Of a stretch of DNA of 64,000 nucleotides, positions 11,515 through 20,191 are shown in pieces; the stretch's first letter is position 1; the number at the start of each line of letters is the position of its first letter. Under the pieces are notes generated by a model. It searched no databases. It had not been told where the DNA came from and saw nothing but the letters and a program-made list of their open reading frames with translations. Source of the DNA: an uncultured Clostridia bacterium (GTDB taxonomy: Bacteria; Bacillota; Clostridia; Oscillospirales; Ruminococcaceae); the NCBI GenBank assembly GCA_947627005.1, contig CANQUJ010000011.1, positions 1 through 64,000 of the forward strand, in the 5' to 3' direction. Both the position numbers and the translations under genes were made by a program.

Positions 11515-12855
11515 ATGAAAAGGATATTATCTTTAATTTTGGTTTTGTCGATGGCCCTGGGGCTTTGCGCCTGCGGTTCTTCCGAGCCGGTCGACTATAA
11601 AACCGAGCTTACCGACCAAACCCTTACCTACACCCTCGACGAGCTCAACTCGATGTCGGGCGACCGAAGCCTTTTGATCTCGGACTACGGCGTTCCCGCG
11701 CTCTATAAATACTTCGAGGGGAAGGTCAATATCGGCGTGGCGTTCGGCGCTAATCAGATCTCGCTTTTAGACGCCAAGGACGTCGACCTTACCGCCGAGA
11801 CCGACAACGCCGAGGCCAACATCACCAAAAGCATTTTAAAGCACTACAATATGTTCGTTTTGGGCAACGAATTGAAGTCGGACCACTGCAACCCCGCGCC
11901 GGACACCTATAACTTCGACGACGGAGACAGGCTTGTCGCCGCCGGAAAGGCCGCCGGGGCCGAGCTTAGGGGCCACACCATCGTATGGCACTCGCAGGTC
12001 CCGCAATGGTGGTTTAAGGCCGACCCGAACGATCAGTCTTCGCTTCAGGACTGCTACAACAACGGAACTCTCGCGACCCGCGAGCAGCTTACCGAGCGGC
12101 TTGAGACCTATATCACCGAGCTTATGACCCACTTTAAGGACAACATCAAGATCTGGGACGTTTGCAACGAGGTTTTGAACGATTCCGGCATCCGCCAGGT
12201 CAAAGACGACTCGTACTGGGCCGAGATCATCGGCGACGTCGACGGCAACGGCTATGCCGACGACTATGTCGAGATTGCGTTTAACAAGGCACGCGAAGTC
12301 GGCGGAGAAGACTTGGTTCTTATGATCAACGACTTCAACCTTGAGTGGCAGGATTCTAAAGTCAACGCGATGTACGACATGGTCGAAAGAATGTTGAGAA
12401 AGGGCGTAAGGATCGACGGCGTCGGCTTCCAGTCTCACATTTCGGTAGACTGCAATGTCGAAAAATACCGCAGCTGCATCGAGAAAATCGCAAGCCTTTC
12501 GGAGATCTACGACGAATGTTTCCCCGAATACAAGGGCAACTTCAGGGTTCAGATCACCGAACTTGATATGAACATGTTCGTCGGCGCGAACTCGAACGGA
12601 ACCTTCTATGTTTGGAGCGAGGAGGAATTTGCGCAGCAGGCCGACAAATACTACGAGCTTATCGACATGTTCCTCGACTTTGTCGACGAGGGCAAGATCG
12701 ACGCGATAGTGTTCTGGGGCACCGACGACGAGAACTCTTGGCTTAACACCACCCCGCATTTGAGAAGAAACGCCGCCATGCTCGTCGACCGCGACCTTAC
12801 GATAAAGCCCGCGTTCTGGGCGGTCGCCCGCGCCGCGCTGGAGCATTGGAAATAA
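11515..12855 (+). CDS. GH10 endo-beta-1,4-xylanase, lipoprotein
   Basis: 446 residues. The signal peptide ends in a lipobox-like LCAC followed by GSS, so the enzyme is probably anchored to the outer face of the membrane. The GH10 barrel follows from about residue 60: HTIVWHSQVPQWWF, the acid/base E219 in WDVCNEVLND, and the nucleophile E349 in ITELDMNMF, ending in VFWGTDDENSWL. It cleaves internal xylan bonds. No carbohydrate-binding module or dockerin is visible. A strong ribosome site (GGAGGAG) precedes the ATG. It is monocistronic, flanked by the divergent atp operon and by repeats. Confidence 0.95.
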   Translation: MKRILSLILVLSMALGLCACGSSEPVDYKTELTDQTLTYTLDELNSMSGDRSLLISDYGVPALYKYFEGKVNIGVAFGANQISLLDAKDVDLTAETDNAEANITKSILKHYNMFVLGNELKSDHCNPAPDTYNFDDGDRLVAAGKAAGAELRGHTIVWHSQVPQWWFKADPNDQSSLQDCYNNGTLATREQLTERLETYITELMTHFKDNIKIWDVCNEVLNDSGIRQVKDDSYWAEIIGDVDGNGYADDYVEIAFNKAREVGGEDLVLMINDFNLEWQDSKVNAMYDMVERMLRKGVRIDGVGFQSHISVDCNVEKYRSCIEKIASLSEIYDECFPEYKGNFRVQITELDMNMFVGANSNGTFYVWSEEEFAQQADKYYELIDMFLDFVDEGKIDAIVFWGTDDENSWLNTTPHLRRNAAMLVDRDLTIKPAFWAVARAALEHWK

Positions 12856-12908
12856 GAAAAGTCGATTTAATAATGAATGAAAGAGCGCAGCCCATAAAGC
12901 CCCTCTGA

Positions 12909-13077
12909 CGTAAGGAAACAAAGGTGCCCTGCGGGCACCGCAAAGCGCCGCATAATCGCGCAGAGCCGCCAAATTCAAGGCGGCGGCTCGCACGCACTAC
13001 TGTATGTAATGCAAGAGCCGCCAACACAGAAGTTGGCGGCTTTGAGTTAGATTATGCGGGTTTGGTTTCTTGCGGAA
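12909..13077. repeat. Nested inverted-repeat element downstream of GH10
   Basis: CCGCATAATC (12948-12957) pairs with GATTATGCGG (13050-13059), and farther out GTAAGGAAACAAA is partly complementary to TTTGGTTTCTTGC (13061-13075). Inside lie two further hairpins, one with arms GAGCCGCC/GGCGGCTC and one with AGCCGCCAAC/GTTGGCGGCT (13016-13041); the latter is followed by TTTGAGTT and may terminate GH10. The nested layout suggests a small mobile repeat or a structured RNA; which is unknown. Confidence 0.55.
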
Positions 13078-13199
13078 GAGGGGCAAAGGGAGGCGCTTTT
13101 TTATATATTTTGGGGAGGGGAGGGAAAATGAGATTTAGGGGGCTAAAAGTAAGGTGAAGGAGCGGGGAGCAAGGAACCGGCATTGAGAATATATTTGCC

Positions 13200-13860
13200 C
13201 CAATTATCTATGTGTTAAATTATAATTGCGTTTCCCGCCCGCCGGCCGCGCCTTGTCTAAAGGAACTCGACTGCGCAGAGGGCAGTTTTTAGGCACACCG
13301 TCATACTTTAGATAGACGTCAAGAGGCGATCCCCACCCCAAAAGGCCGCTGTCCCCCCCTGTAAAAAGGAATTCGCTACGCTCATACTATCTAAAGTCAT
13401 CCCACCCCCGTAAGGCTTTGAGCGAAAGTATGAAAAAGCAAAGCCCCCGCCCCTCGAGGGGAGGGGGCGGGGGGAGAGGTGACTAAAATAGCATACCCCC
13501 GAACGAGCGGTTAGCGAGTTCGCGGGTATACCTTTTACGCGCGGGCCGGCGGGCGGGAATGTACATTATTTTTGATTTAACACCATGTTTGATAGAAATG
13601 CCCCCTCCCCGCGGGAGGGGGCAGGGGGTGGGCGTCTAAAATAGTATGAGCGTAGCGAATACCTTTTACGAGTGGGGTCGCGGCCTATGGGCGGGAATAT
13701 GCTTTGCTTTTAAGCATGAACCCAGTGGGCGTGCAATAGAAATAGCACTCGTCGCAGTCGAGTTCCTTTTACTCGTGTCCACCGATCTGGCTCACATCTC
13801 GTTTTTAAGATAAGCCCTGTGAGCATGCAACAGAAACCGCCCTCTCTTATCCTATTTCCT
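13200..13860. repeat. GC-rich intergenic repeat mosaic, copy B (inverted partner of copy A)
   Basis: No gene is supported here. Positions 13401-13534 are the reverse complement, with about 90 percent identity by eye, of 2277-2411. The block at 13523-13557 (GGTATACCTTTTACGCG then a GGCGGGCGGGA tail) repeats 2663-2695 in the same orientation, and variants occur near 13640-13700. A TTTTTAAG-containing unit recurs at about 13710 and 13802 and in copy A near 2575. Confidence 0.65.
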
Positions 13861-13871
13861 TTTCCTCCCCC

Positions 13872-14135
13872 TTGACAAACCTTTATCTTTGTGCTATATA
13901 TAATGCAATACTGATAGAGGCGCGGCGCGCCATCAGTAGGCGGGGCATAAAAAGGTATGCCGATACCGTTCCGCCGAAAGGGGCCGCCGCCGAGAACATT
14001 TCGCGGCAAAGAAATGATTCGGCGCAACGGATTAACAGCCTTTGCGCTGTCGCAGTCGATGCGGAGGGCTATCGCAATAATTTCATCTTTATGATGTTGC
14101 TGCGGGGTCTGTTATCAGTCTCCGCGGTTATTTTT
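13872..14135 (+). promoter_or_regulatory. Lysine riboswitch (L-box) with promoter and terminator
   Basis: A TTGACA at 13872-13877 is followed by TATATA/TATAAT at 13895-13904. The leader starts with GATAGAGGCGCG and the conserved CAGTA. It ends with CTGTCG and GGAGGGCTATC, so P1 is GATAG (13913-13917) with CTATC (14069-14073). These are the hallmark L-box segments. After it, GCGGGGTCTG (14102-14111) pairs with CAGTCTCCGC (14116-14125), followed by GGTTATTTTT, an intrinsic terminator. Lysine binding would switch off the dapA-lysA-dapF-dapL operon that begins at 14153. Confidence 0.85.
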
Positions 14136-14152
14136 CACGAAAGGAAATTTTT

Positions 14153-15058
14153 ATGCACAAGACAGTTTTTAAGGGCGCGGCAACCGCCATCATAACTCCG
14201 TTTAAAAACGGCAAGGTAGATTACGAGGCGTTCGGCAGACTTATCGAATGGCAGATATCCTCCGGCATAAGCGCGATAGTCGCCGCGGGGACTACCGGCG
14301 AGGGCTCGACCCTTACCGACTCGGAGCACCGCGAGGTCATCAGGTTTTGCGTCGAAAAGGCGGCCGGAAGGGTTCCGATCATCGCCGGGACCGGCTCGAA
14401 CGACACCGCCTACGCAATAGATTTGACCAAATTCGCCTGCGACGCCGGCGCCGACGCCATGCTTTTGGTCACCCCTTATTACAATAAAGCGACCCAAAAG
14501 GGCCTTATCGAAAGCTTTACCGCCGTCGCGGACATAAGCGCGAAGCCCGTCATACTTTATAACGTTCCTTCTCGCACCGGCTGCAACATCGCCCCCGCGA
14601 CCGCGAAGATTCTGTCTCAACACGAAAACATCGCGGGGATAAAAGAGGCGAGCGGAAATATCTCGCAGGTGGCAGAGATCGCGCAGCTTTGCGGCGACGA
14701 CCTCGACATATACAGCGGCAACGACGACCAGATCCTTCCGGTTCTCTCGCTCGGCGGAAAGGGCGTTATCTCGGTTCTTTCAAACCTTATGCCGGCAGAG
14801 ACCGAAAAGATCTGCCGCGACTTCTTCGAGGGCAGATTCGACGACGCTTTAAAGGCACAACTTAAATATCTCCCGCTGATAAACGCCCTGTTTTCCGAAG
14901 TCAACCCGATACCCGCAAAGGCCGCGATGGCCGCTATGGGCTACGGCGAAAACGAGCTTAGGCTGCCGCTCACCGAAATCGAGCCGGAGCACAAAGAAAA
15001 GCTCTTTAAGCTTATGAAGGAGCAGGGTCTTATCCGACCCGAAAAGGAGATTTGTTAA
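14153..15058 (+). CDS. dapA: 4-hydroxy-tetrahydrodipicolinate synthase
   Basis: 301 residues of the DapA aldolase family, which condenses pyruvate with aspartate semialdehyde. The motif GTTGEGSTL, the catalytic YNVPSRTGCN with its Tyr, and the Schiff-base Lys in IAGIKEASGN are visible. AAAGGAA precedes ATG 14153. It is the first gene behind the lysine riboswitch, which fits its place as the committed step to lysine and meso-diaminopimelate. Confidence 0.96.
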   Translation: MHKTVFKGAATAIITPFKNGKVDYEAFGRLIEWQISSGISAIVAAGTTGEGSTLTDSEHREVIRFCVEKAAGRVPIIAGTGSNDTAYAIDLTKFACDAGADAMLLVTPYYNKATQKGLIESFTAVADISAKPVILYNVPSRTGCNIAPATAKILSQHENIAGIKEASGNISQVAEIAQLCGDDLDIYSGNDDQILPVLSLGGKGVISVLSNLMPAETEKICRDFFEGRFDDALKAQLKYLPLINALFSEVNPIPAKAAMAAMGYGENELRLPLTEIEPEHKEKLFKLMKEQGLIRPEKEIC

Positions 15059-16356
15059 TGCTTTACGACAATATCGAAATTAAGGACGGAGAGCTTTGCT
15101 TCGGCGGGGCGAGGGTTTTAAATCTCGCCGAAAAATACGGCACTCCGCTCTATCTTGCCGACGAACGCAAAATTCGCGAAAATTGCAGAAAATATAAGTC
15201 CGCGCTCGATTCCTGCGGGCTGCCCGGCTCTTCGGCGATATACGCCTCAAAGGCCTGTTCGTTCGCCGGAATTTACAAGATCATCGCCGAAGAGGGCCTC
15301 GGCGCGGACGTCGTCTCTTCGGGGGAAATTTATACCGCGAAAAAGGCGGGTTTCCCTATGGAGCGGGCATATTTTCAGGGAAACAACAAAACCGACGAAG
15401 ACATAAATTTCGCGCTCGACTGCGGGGTCGGGTACTTCGTCTGCGACAATTTTGAAGAGATTGAAGCTCTCGACAAAATCGCGGGGAAGCGCGGAGTCAG
15501 ACAAAAAATTCTTCTAAGGGTCACCCCGGGGATAGACCCCCACACCTACGCCGAAGTCGCGACCGGAAAGGTGGACTCTAAATTCGGCGTGGCGATAGAG
15601 ACAGGCCAGGCGATTGAGGCCGTAAAGCTCGCGCTTTCAAAGAAAAACCTCGAGCTTGAGGGAATACACTGCCATGTCGGGTCGATGGTTTTCGACTCGG
15701 AGGTGTTCTTTAAGGCCGCAGCGGTTATGCTCGGCTTCGCGGCAGAGATCAAAAAGGTCTGCGGATTTGAAATAAAGATACTCGACCTCGGCGGCGGCTA
15801 CGGAGTAAAATACTACGACGGCCAGGGCGAGATCGACATCGAAGAGAATATCGCGAGCGTTGCGGAATATATCTTAAAAAAGGCGAAGGAGCTTGAAATC
15901 AGCGCGCCGTCGCTTAGATTGGAGCCCGGGCGGAGCATAGTCGCCGACGCGGGAATCACCGTTTATACCGTCGGCTCGGTTAAAAAGATAACCGGCTATA
16001 AAAACTACGTCTCGGTCGACGGCGGAATGACAGACAACCCGCGCTATGCGCTCTACGGATCGAAATACACCGTTCTGACCGCGAACAAGCCCGAAGAGCC
16101 CGCTAACCTCGTCGCCGATCTCGTCGGCCGCTGCTGCGAATCGGGGGATATAATCCAGCCCGAGGTGAAATTCCCCGAGAGTATCGAAAGGGGAGACTTG
16201 GTGGCGGTTTTGACCACCGGGGCGTATAACTATTCGATGGCTTCAAACTACAACCGAATCCCGCGTCCGCCGATTGTTTTGGTCGACGGCGGAAAAGACC
16301 GCCTCGCGGTTCGGCGCGAAAGCCTTGACGACCTTATTTTAAACGACATAATTTAA
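15058..16356 (+). CDS. lysA: Diaminopimelate decarboxylase
   Basis: About 432 residues of the alanine-racemase-like fold. The PLP Lys is in YASKAC, the Gly-rich phosphate-binding motif is LDLGGGYGVKY, and EPGRSIV and the late CCESGDI segment (substrate Cys from the partner subunit) are present. It converts meso-diaminopimelate to lysine. ATG 15058 overlaps the dapA stop by one base (TAATG), with AAGGAGA upstream. A TTG at 15052 is in frame but less likely. Confidence 0.96.
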   Translation: MLYDNIEIKDGELCFGGARVLNLAEKYGTPLYLADERKIRENCRKYKSALDSCGLPGSSAIYASKACSFAGIYKIIAEEGLGADVVSSGEIYTAKKAGFPMERAYFQGNNKTDEDINFALDCGVGYFVCDNFEEIEALDKIAGKRGVRQKILLRVTPGIDPHTYAEVATGKVDSKFGVAIETGQAIEAVKLALSKKNLELEGIHCHVGSMVFDSEVFFKAAAVMLGFAAEIKKVCGFEIKILDLGGGYGVKYYDGQGEIDIEENIASVAEYILKKAKELEISAPSLRLEPGRSIVADAGITVYTVGSVKKITGYKNYVSVDGGMTDNPRYALYGSKYTVLTANKPEEPANLVADLVGRCCESGDIIQPEVKFPESIERGDLVAVLTTGAYNYSMASNYNRIPRPPIVLVDGGKDRLAVRRESLDDLILNDII

Positions 16357-16497
16357 ATTTGCGCGATTGCCGGGGCGCCGCTGACGAAAAGCCTTCGGCT
16401 TTTCGCCCCCGCCCCCTGCGGGGGCGGGGGCCCGCGCGAAGCGCGGGCAGGGCGGCGCCGGCAGAACGCCGATCGCGGCGAACCGAGGAGGAAGAGA

Positions 16498-17337
16498 ATG
16501 AAATTCACAAAAATGCACGGCATAGCCAACGACTATGTATATATCGACTGCTTTAAAGAGCATATCGAAGACCCGAACGCCCTTTCAATCAGGCTTTCGG
16601 ATCGCAGGCGCTCGATCGGCGGCGATGGGATAATCCTCATCTGCCCGTCCGAAGTCGCCGACTTTAAGATGAGAATGTTCAACGCCGACGGCAGCGAGGG
16701 GAAGATGTGCGGCAACGGCGCAAGATGCGTCGGAAAGTTCGTATACGACAAAGGGCTTACCGACAAAACTACGGTCACACTTGAAACCCTCTCGGGGATA
16801 AAAACCCTGCGGCTGCACGTCGACAACGGCGAGGTAAAAACCGTCACCGTGGATATGGGAAAGGCGGAATTTTCCGCAAAAAAGGTCCCCGCGGTCTTCA
16901 ACGGCGAAGAGATGATAGATTCTCCGCTTTCTTTGGCCGGCGACGAATGGCGCGCTACCGCCGTTTCTATGGGAAACCCACACTGCGTTGTTTTTACCGA
17001 TAAAGAGATAAGTTCCCTTGATTTGGAGCGCATAGGCCCGGAATTTGAGAACAGCCCGATCTTTCCGGACAGGGTAAATACCGAGTTCGTGAACATAAAA
17101 GACCCGCATACCCTTTGCATGAGGGTATGGGAGAGGGGAAGCGGCGAAACTCTCGCCTGCGGAACCGGCGCATGCGCGGTCGCTGCGGCGGCGGTAAAAT
17201 GCGGGATATCCCCCTTTAACGAAAAGATAACGGTAAAGCTTTCCGGGGGGGACCTTGAAATAGTCTGCGCCGAGGATTACAATATAACCATGACCGGCCC
17301 GGCCGAGATCGCGTTCGAGGGCGAAGTCAAGATATAG
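16498..17337 (+). CDS. dapF: Diaminopimelate epimerase
   Basis: 279 residues with the two catalytic Cys motifs, CGNGARCVGKF and ACGTGACAVAAAA, and the N-terminal FTKMHGIANDYVYID. It turns LL- into meso-diaminopimelate for peptidoglycan and lysine. GAGGAGGAAG precedes the ATG. The 141-base gap after lysA holds a very GC-rich hairpin (CCCCGCCCCCTGCGGGGGCG region, 16407-16431) but no gene. Confidence 0.96.
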   Translation: MKFTKMHGIANDYVYIDCFKEHIEDPNALSIRLSDRRRSIGGDGIILICPSEVADFKMRMFNADGSEGKMCGNGARCVGKFVYDKGLTDKTTVTLETLSGIKTLRLHVDNGEVKTVTVDMGKAEFSAKKVPAVFNGEEMIDSPLSLAGDEWRATAVSMGNPHCVVFTDKEISSLDLERIGPEFENSPIFPDRVNTEFVNIKDPHTLCMRVWERGSGETLACGTGACAVAAAAVKCGISPFNEKITVKLSGGDLEIVCAEDYNITMTGPAEIAFEGEVKI

Positions 17338-17350
17338 AAAGGAAATCGCT

Positions 17351-18532
17351 ATGAAAATAAACCGCAACTACGAAAACGTCAAAAAAAGCTACCTCTTCAT
17401 CGAGATAGCCCATCGCCTTCGCGAATATACGAGCGCTAACCCGGGGGCCGACATTATCAAAATGGGCATCGGCGACGTGACCTTGCCGCTCGCGCCCGCG
17501 GTAGTCGAGGCTATGCGCAAGGCCGCCGACGAAATGGGCAAGAAAGAGACTTTTAGGGGCTACGTCGACGACAACGGCTACGATTTTCTCATCAACGCGA
17601 TAAAGGGGTATTACAAAAAGTTCGGGGTAGACCTCGATTATTGGGAGATTTTCGTTTCGGACGGCGCGAAGAGCGACCTCGGGAACATCTTGGACCTCTT
17701 CGATTCGGACAACACCGTTTTGGTCACCGACCCGGTATACCCCGTCTACGTCGACACAAACGTTATGGCCGGCCGCAGGATAATCTATGCCGACGCTACC
17801 GAAGAAAACGGCTTTTTGCCGATGCCCGACCCGAGCGTCAAGGCGGACATAATCTACCTCTGCACCCCCAACAACCCCACCGGCGCGGCATATACGAGGG
17901 CGCAGCTTAAAGAATGGGTCGACTACGCAAAGGCGCAGGGCGCGATAATTCTTCTCGACTCCGCCTACGAGGCATTCGTCACCGACCCGGACGTCCCTCA
18001 TTCCGCCTACGAAATCGACGGCGCAAGGGACTGCGTTATCGAGTTCTGCTCGCTGTCTAAAACCGCCGGCTTCACCGGCACAAGGTGCGGCTATACGATA
18101 GTTCCGAAGACCTTAAAGGCCGACGGCGACCTTAACGCGATGTGGCTTAGAAGGCAGACCACAAAGTTCAACGGCGTGGCCTATGTCATTCAGCGCGCGG
18201 CCGAGGCGGTATTCACCGACGAGGGGCAGCGCCAGATCCGCGAAAACATCGCCTATTATCAGCAAAACGCAAAAATTTTGATGTCCGGCCTCGAAAGGTG
18301 CGGAATAAAATACTTCGGCGGAAAAAATTCGCCCTACATATGGCTTAAATGCCCGGGCGGAATGGGCTCGTGGGAGTTCTTCGACAAGCTCTTAAAAGAA
18401 GCCGGAGTGGTCGGGACCCCGGGAGAGGGCTTCGGCGTAAACGGAAAGGGATACTTCCGCCTGACCTCGTTCTCGACCCATGAGAAGACCGAGGAAGCGA
18501 TGGAAAGACTTTATAAGATGCTGAACGGCTGA
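17351..18532 (+). CDS. dapL: LL-diaminopimelate aminotransferase
   Basis: 393 residues of the DapL type class I aminotransferase, which makes LL-diaminopimelate in one step from tetrahydrodipicolinate. The N-terminus NRNYENVKKSYLFIEIAHR, the IKMGIGDVTLPL segment and the PLP Lys in SLSKTAGFTGTR are seen. Its presence means that the acylated intermediates (DapD/DapH routes) are not needed. It lies 13 bases after dapF in the riboswitch-controlled operon. Confidence 0.93.
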   Translation: MKINRNYENVKKSYLFIEIAHRLREYTSANPGADIIKMGIGDVTLPLAPAVVEAMRKAADEMGKKETFRGYVDDNGYDFLINAIKGYYKKFGVDLDYWEIFVSDGAKSDLGNILDLFDSDNTVLVTDPVYPVYVDTNVMAGRRIIYADATEENGFLPMPDPSVKADIIYLCTPNNPTGAAYTRAQLKEWVDYAKAQGAIILLDSAYEAFVTDPDVPHSAYEIDGARDCVIEFCSLSKTAGFTGTRCGYTIVPKTLKADGDLNAMWLRRQTTKFNGVAYVIQRAAEAVFTDEGQRQIRENIAYYQQNAKILMSGLERCGIKYFGGKNSPYIWLKCPGGMGSWEFFDKLLKEAGVVGTPGEGFGVNGKGYFRLTSFSTHEKTEEAMERLYKMLNG

Positions 18533-18554
18533 TCGCTCGGCGAAAGGGAAAACA

Positions 18555-19181
18555 ATGAAAACACTGAAATCACTCTTCCCCGAAATCTTCGGGGGAATCG
18601 CCTCGGGGCTTCTTATCGCCATCGGGGGAACGGTTCTTTTAAGCGTTGAAGACAGGGCGCTCGGCGCAGTCCTGTTTTCGGTCGCGCTGCTCTCTATTTG
18701 TATGCTCGACCTGTTTTTGTATACCGGAAAGATCGGCTTCGTGGCCGAATCCTTCGAGAAAAAGACAGCGCTAAGGCTTTTCGTCGGCCTTTTGGCGAAT
18801 TTCGTCGGCGCTTCATTCGGCGGCTACGCGATAAGGTTCGCCCGCCCGGCGATCATAGAAAAAGCGCAGGAGGCCTGCGCCGTAAGGCTTGACAACGGGA
18901 TACTGCGGTCCTTCGTGCTCGGCTGCTTCTGCGGAATGTTGATGTACGTCGCGGTGAAGATCTATCGCTCGAAAAACAGCATCGCCGGAATAGTCTTCTG
19001 CATACCGGTCTTCATTCTCTCGGGGTTCGAGCACTCAATCGCCGATATGTTCTATTTCGCCCTCGCGGGAATGATCGACTTCGCCTACCTCGGGTTTATA
19101 ATCGCGGTAATCTTCGGAAATTCCGTCGGCGCGATACTTATAGCCTGGCTTTGCAGAATGAAAGCCCCGCCGAAAAATTGA
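18555..19181 (+). CDS. Formate/nitrite transporter (FNT) family membrane protein
   Basis: 208 residues with about six membrane helices. The GGIASGLLIAIGGTV start, LLANFVGASFGGY in helix three, LGCFCGMLMYVAVKI and GFEHSIADMFYF match the FNT pentameric channel family for formate, nitrite or hydrosulfide. It is shorter than FocA (about 280). Which anion it carries cannot be told. It starts 22 bases after dapL and may be read through from it. Confidence 0.75.
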   Translation: MKTLKSLFPEIFGGIASGLLIAIGGTVLLSVEDRALGAVLFSVALLSICMLDLFLYTGKIGFVAESFEKKTALRLFVGLLANFVGASFGGYAIRFARPAIIEKAQEACAVRLDNGILRSFVLGCFCGMLMYVAVKIYRSKNSIAGIVFCIPVFILSGFEHSIADMFYFALAGMIDFAYLGFIIAVIFGNSVGAILIAWLCRMKAPPKN

Positions 19182-19222
19182 TTTGCATTTCCGCGGAGCT
19201 TTGAGATTATTGTATTTTACGC

Positions 19223-19345
19223 TTGACAAATCGTGAAAGTTGTGGTATCATAATGGCAGAGAGCCGAACGGCTCGGCATAAATAGTTTAATTACAAAAAA
19301 GTAATCGCCCGATTTAGCAAGCTCTGGCGGTTACTTTTTTATTTT
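19223..19345 (+). ncRNA. Orphan antitoxin-like small RNA (unit 0)
   Basis: TTGACA (19223-19228) and TATCAT (19246-19251) with 17-base spacing begin a short transcript starting near 19257. It opens with the same AGAGAGCCGAACGGCTCG hairpin as the antitoxin RNAs of the neighbouring array and ends at AAGTAATCGCC paired with GGCGGTTACTT plus a T-run (about 19341). No toxin frame lies opposite it. It looks like a diverged or orphan antisense RNA. Confidence 0.5.
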
Positions 19346-19383
19346 ACACTTGACAAATTGCAAGAGTTGTGGTATCATAATAG

Positions 19384-19460
19384 CAGAGAGCCGAACGGCT
19401 CGCCTATGCTACAGTTAGAATAACCGCCGCTTTTGGACGAGTAGGGCGGTTATTTCTTTG
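19384..19460 (+). ncRNA. Putative antitoxin RNA, unit 1
   Basis: Promoter TTGACA 19350-19355, TATCAT 19373-19378, spacing 17. The RNA begins with a GAGCCG..CGGCTC hairpin and ends in AATAACCGCC/GGCGGTTATT. Its 3' part is antisense to the end of the unit 1 toxin gene. The loop differs from units 2 and 3, which could give pairing specificity. Confidence 0.55.
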
Positions 19461-19527
19461 GGTAAAATCTATCTAAAAGCTCAATTACAAGAATAAGTAA
19501 CAAGCAGAAAAATAAGTATTCTTCCAC
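19450..19527 (-). CDS. 25-residue hydrophobic peptide, putative type I toxin, unit 1
   Basis: GTG start at 19527, AAAGGGGGGA ribosome site about 8 bases upstream, TAA stop inside the terminator hairpin. The peptide is VEEYLFF, a Leu/Ile/Val-rich membrane segment with one Cys, then ELLDRFYPKK with a basic end. This layout is that of TxpA/BsrG-type membrane toxins of Firmicutes. The promoter is TTGACA (19614-19619, minus) with TAGAAT (19591-19596), spacing 17. A CCCT segment upstream could mask the ribosome site. The sequence is identical in all three units; toxicity is an inference. Confidence 0.65.
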   Translation of the reverse strand: MEEYLFFCLLLILVIELLDRFYPKK

Positions 19528-19715
19528 AAAGCATCCCCCCTTTCGTTTTAGGTTAGGGAGGCGAGCCGCCCACGGCTCTCTGCAACGCTAATTCTACCAC
19601 GTTTCGCGAAAAATGTCAATCCGGCGATAAAATAAACCCCCGCCGAGGCTTGACAAGGCGGGGGAATATTTATTTTATACTTGACAAATCGAAAGTATTG
19701 TGATATCATAATCGT

Positions 19716-19795
19716 AGAGAGCCGAACGGCTCGCCTAAAGTTAAAGATTATAAGAAATAACCGTCGCTTTGGAGAGCAGGGCGGTTATTTCTTTG
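19716..19795 (+). ncRNA. Putative antitoxin RNA, unit 2
   Basis: Promoter TTGACA 19681-19686, TATCAT 19704-19709, spacing 17. Begins with the GAGCCG..CGGCTC hairpin and ends in the AATAACCGTC/GGCGGTTATT hairpin that overlaps the 3' end of the unit 2 toxin gene. Confidence 0.55.
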
Positions 19796-19862
19796 GGTAA
19801 AATCTATCTAAAAGCTCAATTACAAGAATAAGTAACAAGCAGAAAAATAAGTATTCTTCCAC
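19785..19862 (-). CDS. 25-residue hydrophobic peptide, putative type I toxin, unit 2
   Basis: Identical peptide to unit 1. The leader here reads CCTCCTTAGGAAAGGAGGGG, so the strong AAGGAGGGG ribosome site can pair perfectly with CCTCCTT just upstream, a typical device of type I toxins to stay silent. Promoter TTGACA (19943-19948, minus) and TAAAAT (19920-19925), spacing 17. Confidence 0.65.
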   Translation of the reverse strand: MEEYLFFCLLLILVIELLDRFYPKK

Positions 19863-20044
19863 AAAGCATCCCCTCCTTTCCTAAGGAGGGCGAGCCGCCC
19901 ACGGCTCTCTGCAACGCTAATTTTACCACATTTCGCGAAAAATGTCAATCCGGCGATAAAATAAACCCCCGCCGAGGCTTGACAAGGCGGGGGAATATTT
20001 ATTTTATACTTGACAAATCGAAAGTATTGTGATATCATAATCGT

Positions 20045-20124
20045 AGAGAGCCGAACGGCTCGCCTAAAGTTAAAGATTATAAGAAATAACCGTCGCTTTG
20101 GAGAGCAGGGCGGTTATTTCTTTG
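20045..20124 (+). ncRNA. Putative antitoxin RNA, unit 3
   Basis: Promoter TTGACA 20010-20015, TATCAT 20033-20038, spacing 17. The sequence of promoter, hairpins and loop equals that of unit 2. Confidence 0.55.
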
Positions 20125-20191
20125 GGTAAAATCTATCTAAAAGCTCAATTACAAGAATAAGTAACAAGCAGAAAAATAAGTATTCTTCCAC
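20114..20191 (-). CDS. 25-residue hydrophobic peptide, putative type I toxin, unit 3
   Basis: Identical peptide to units 1 and 2, with the unit 1 type of leader (AAAGGGGGG ribosome site). Promoter TTGACA (20278-20283, minus) and TAGAAT (20255-20260), spacing 17. The start is GTG; an overlapping ATG in another frame would give only 17 residues and is less well spaced. Confidence 0.65.
   Translation of the reverse strand: MEEYLFFCLLLILVIELLDRFYPKK

Noticed and set aside
11836-12993. 385-codon minus-strand frame opposite GH10
   Set aside because: Antisense shadow of a clear GH10 enzyme.
13872-14195. 107-codon frame upstream of dapA
   Set aside because: Covers the lysine riboswitch and terminator; no ribosome site.
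19820-20038. 72-codon minus-strand frame across two array units
   Set aside because: Runs through the terminator, promoter and leader of the units in a frame different from the well-spaced 25-codon peptide.
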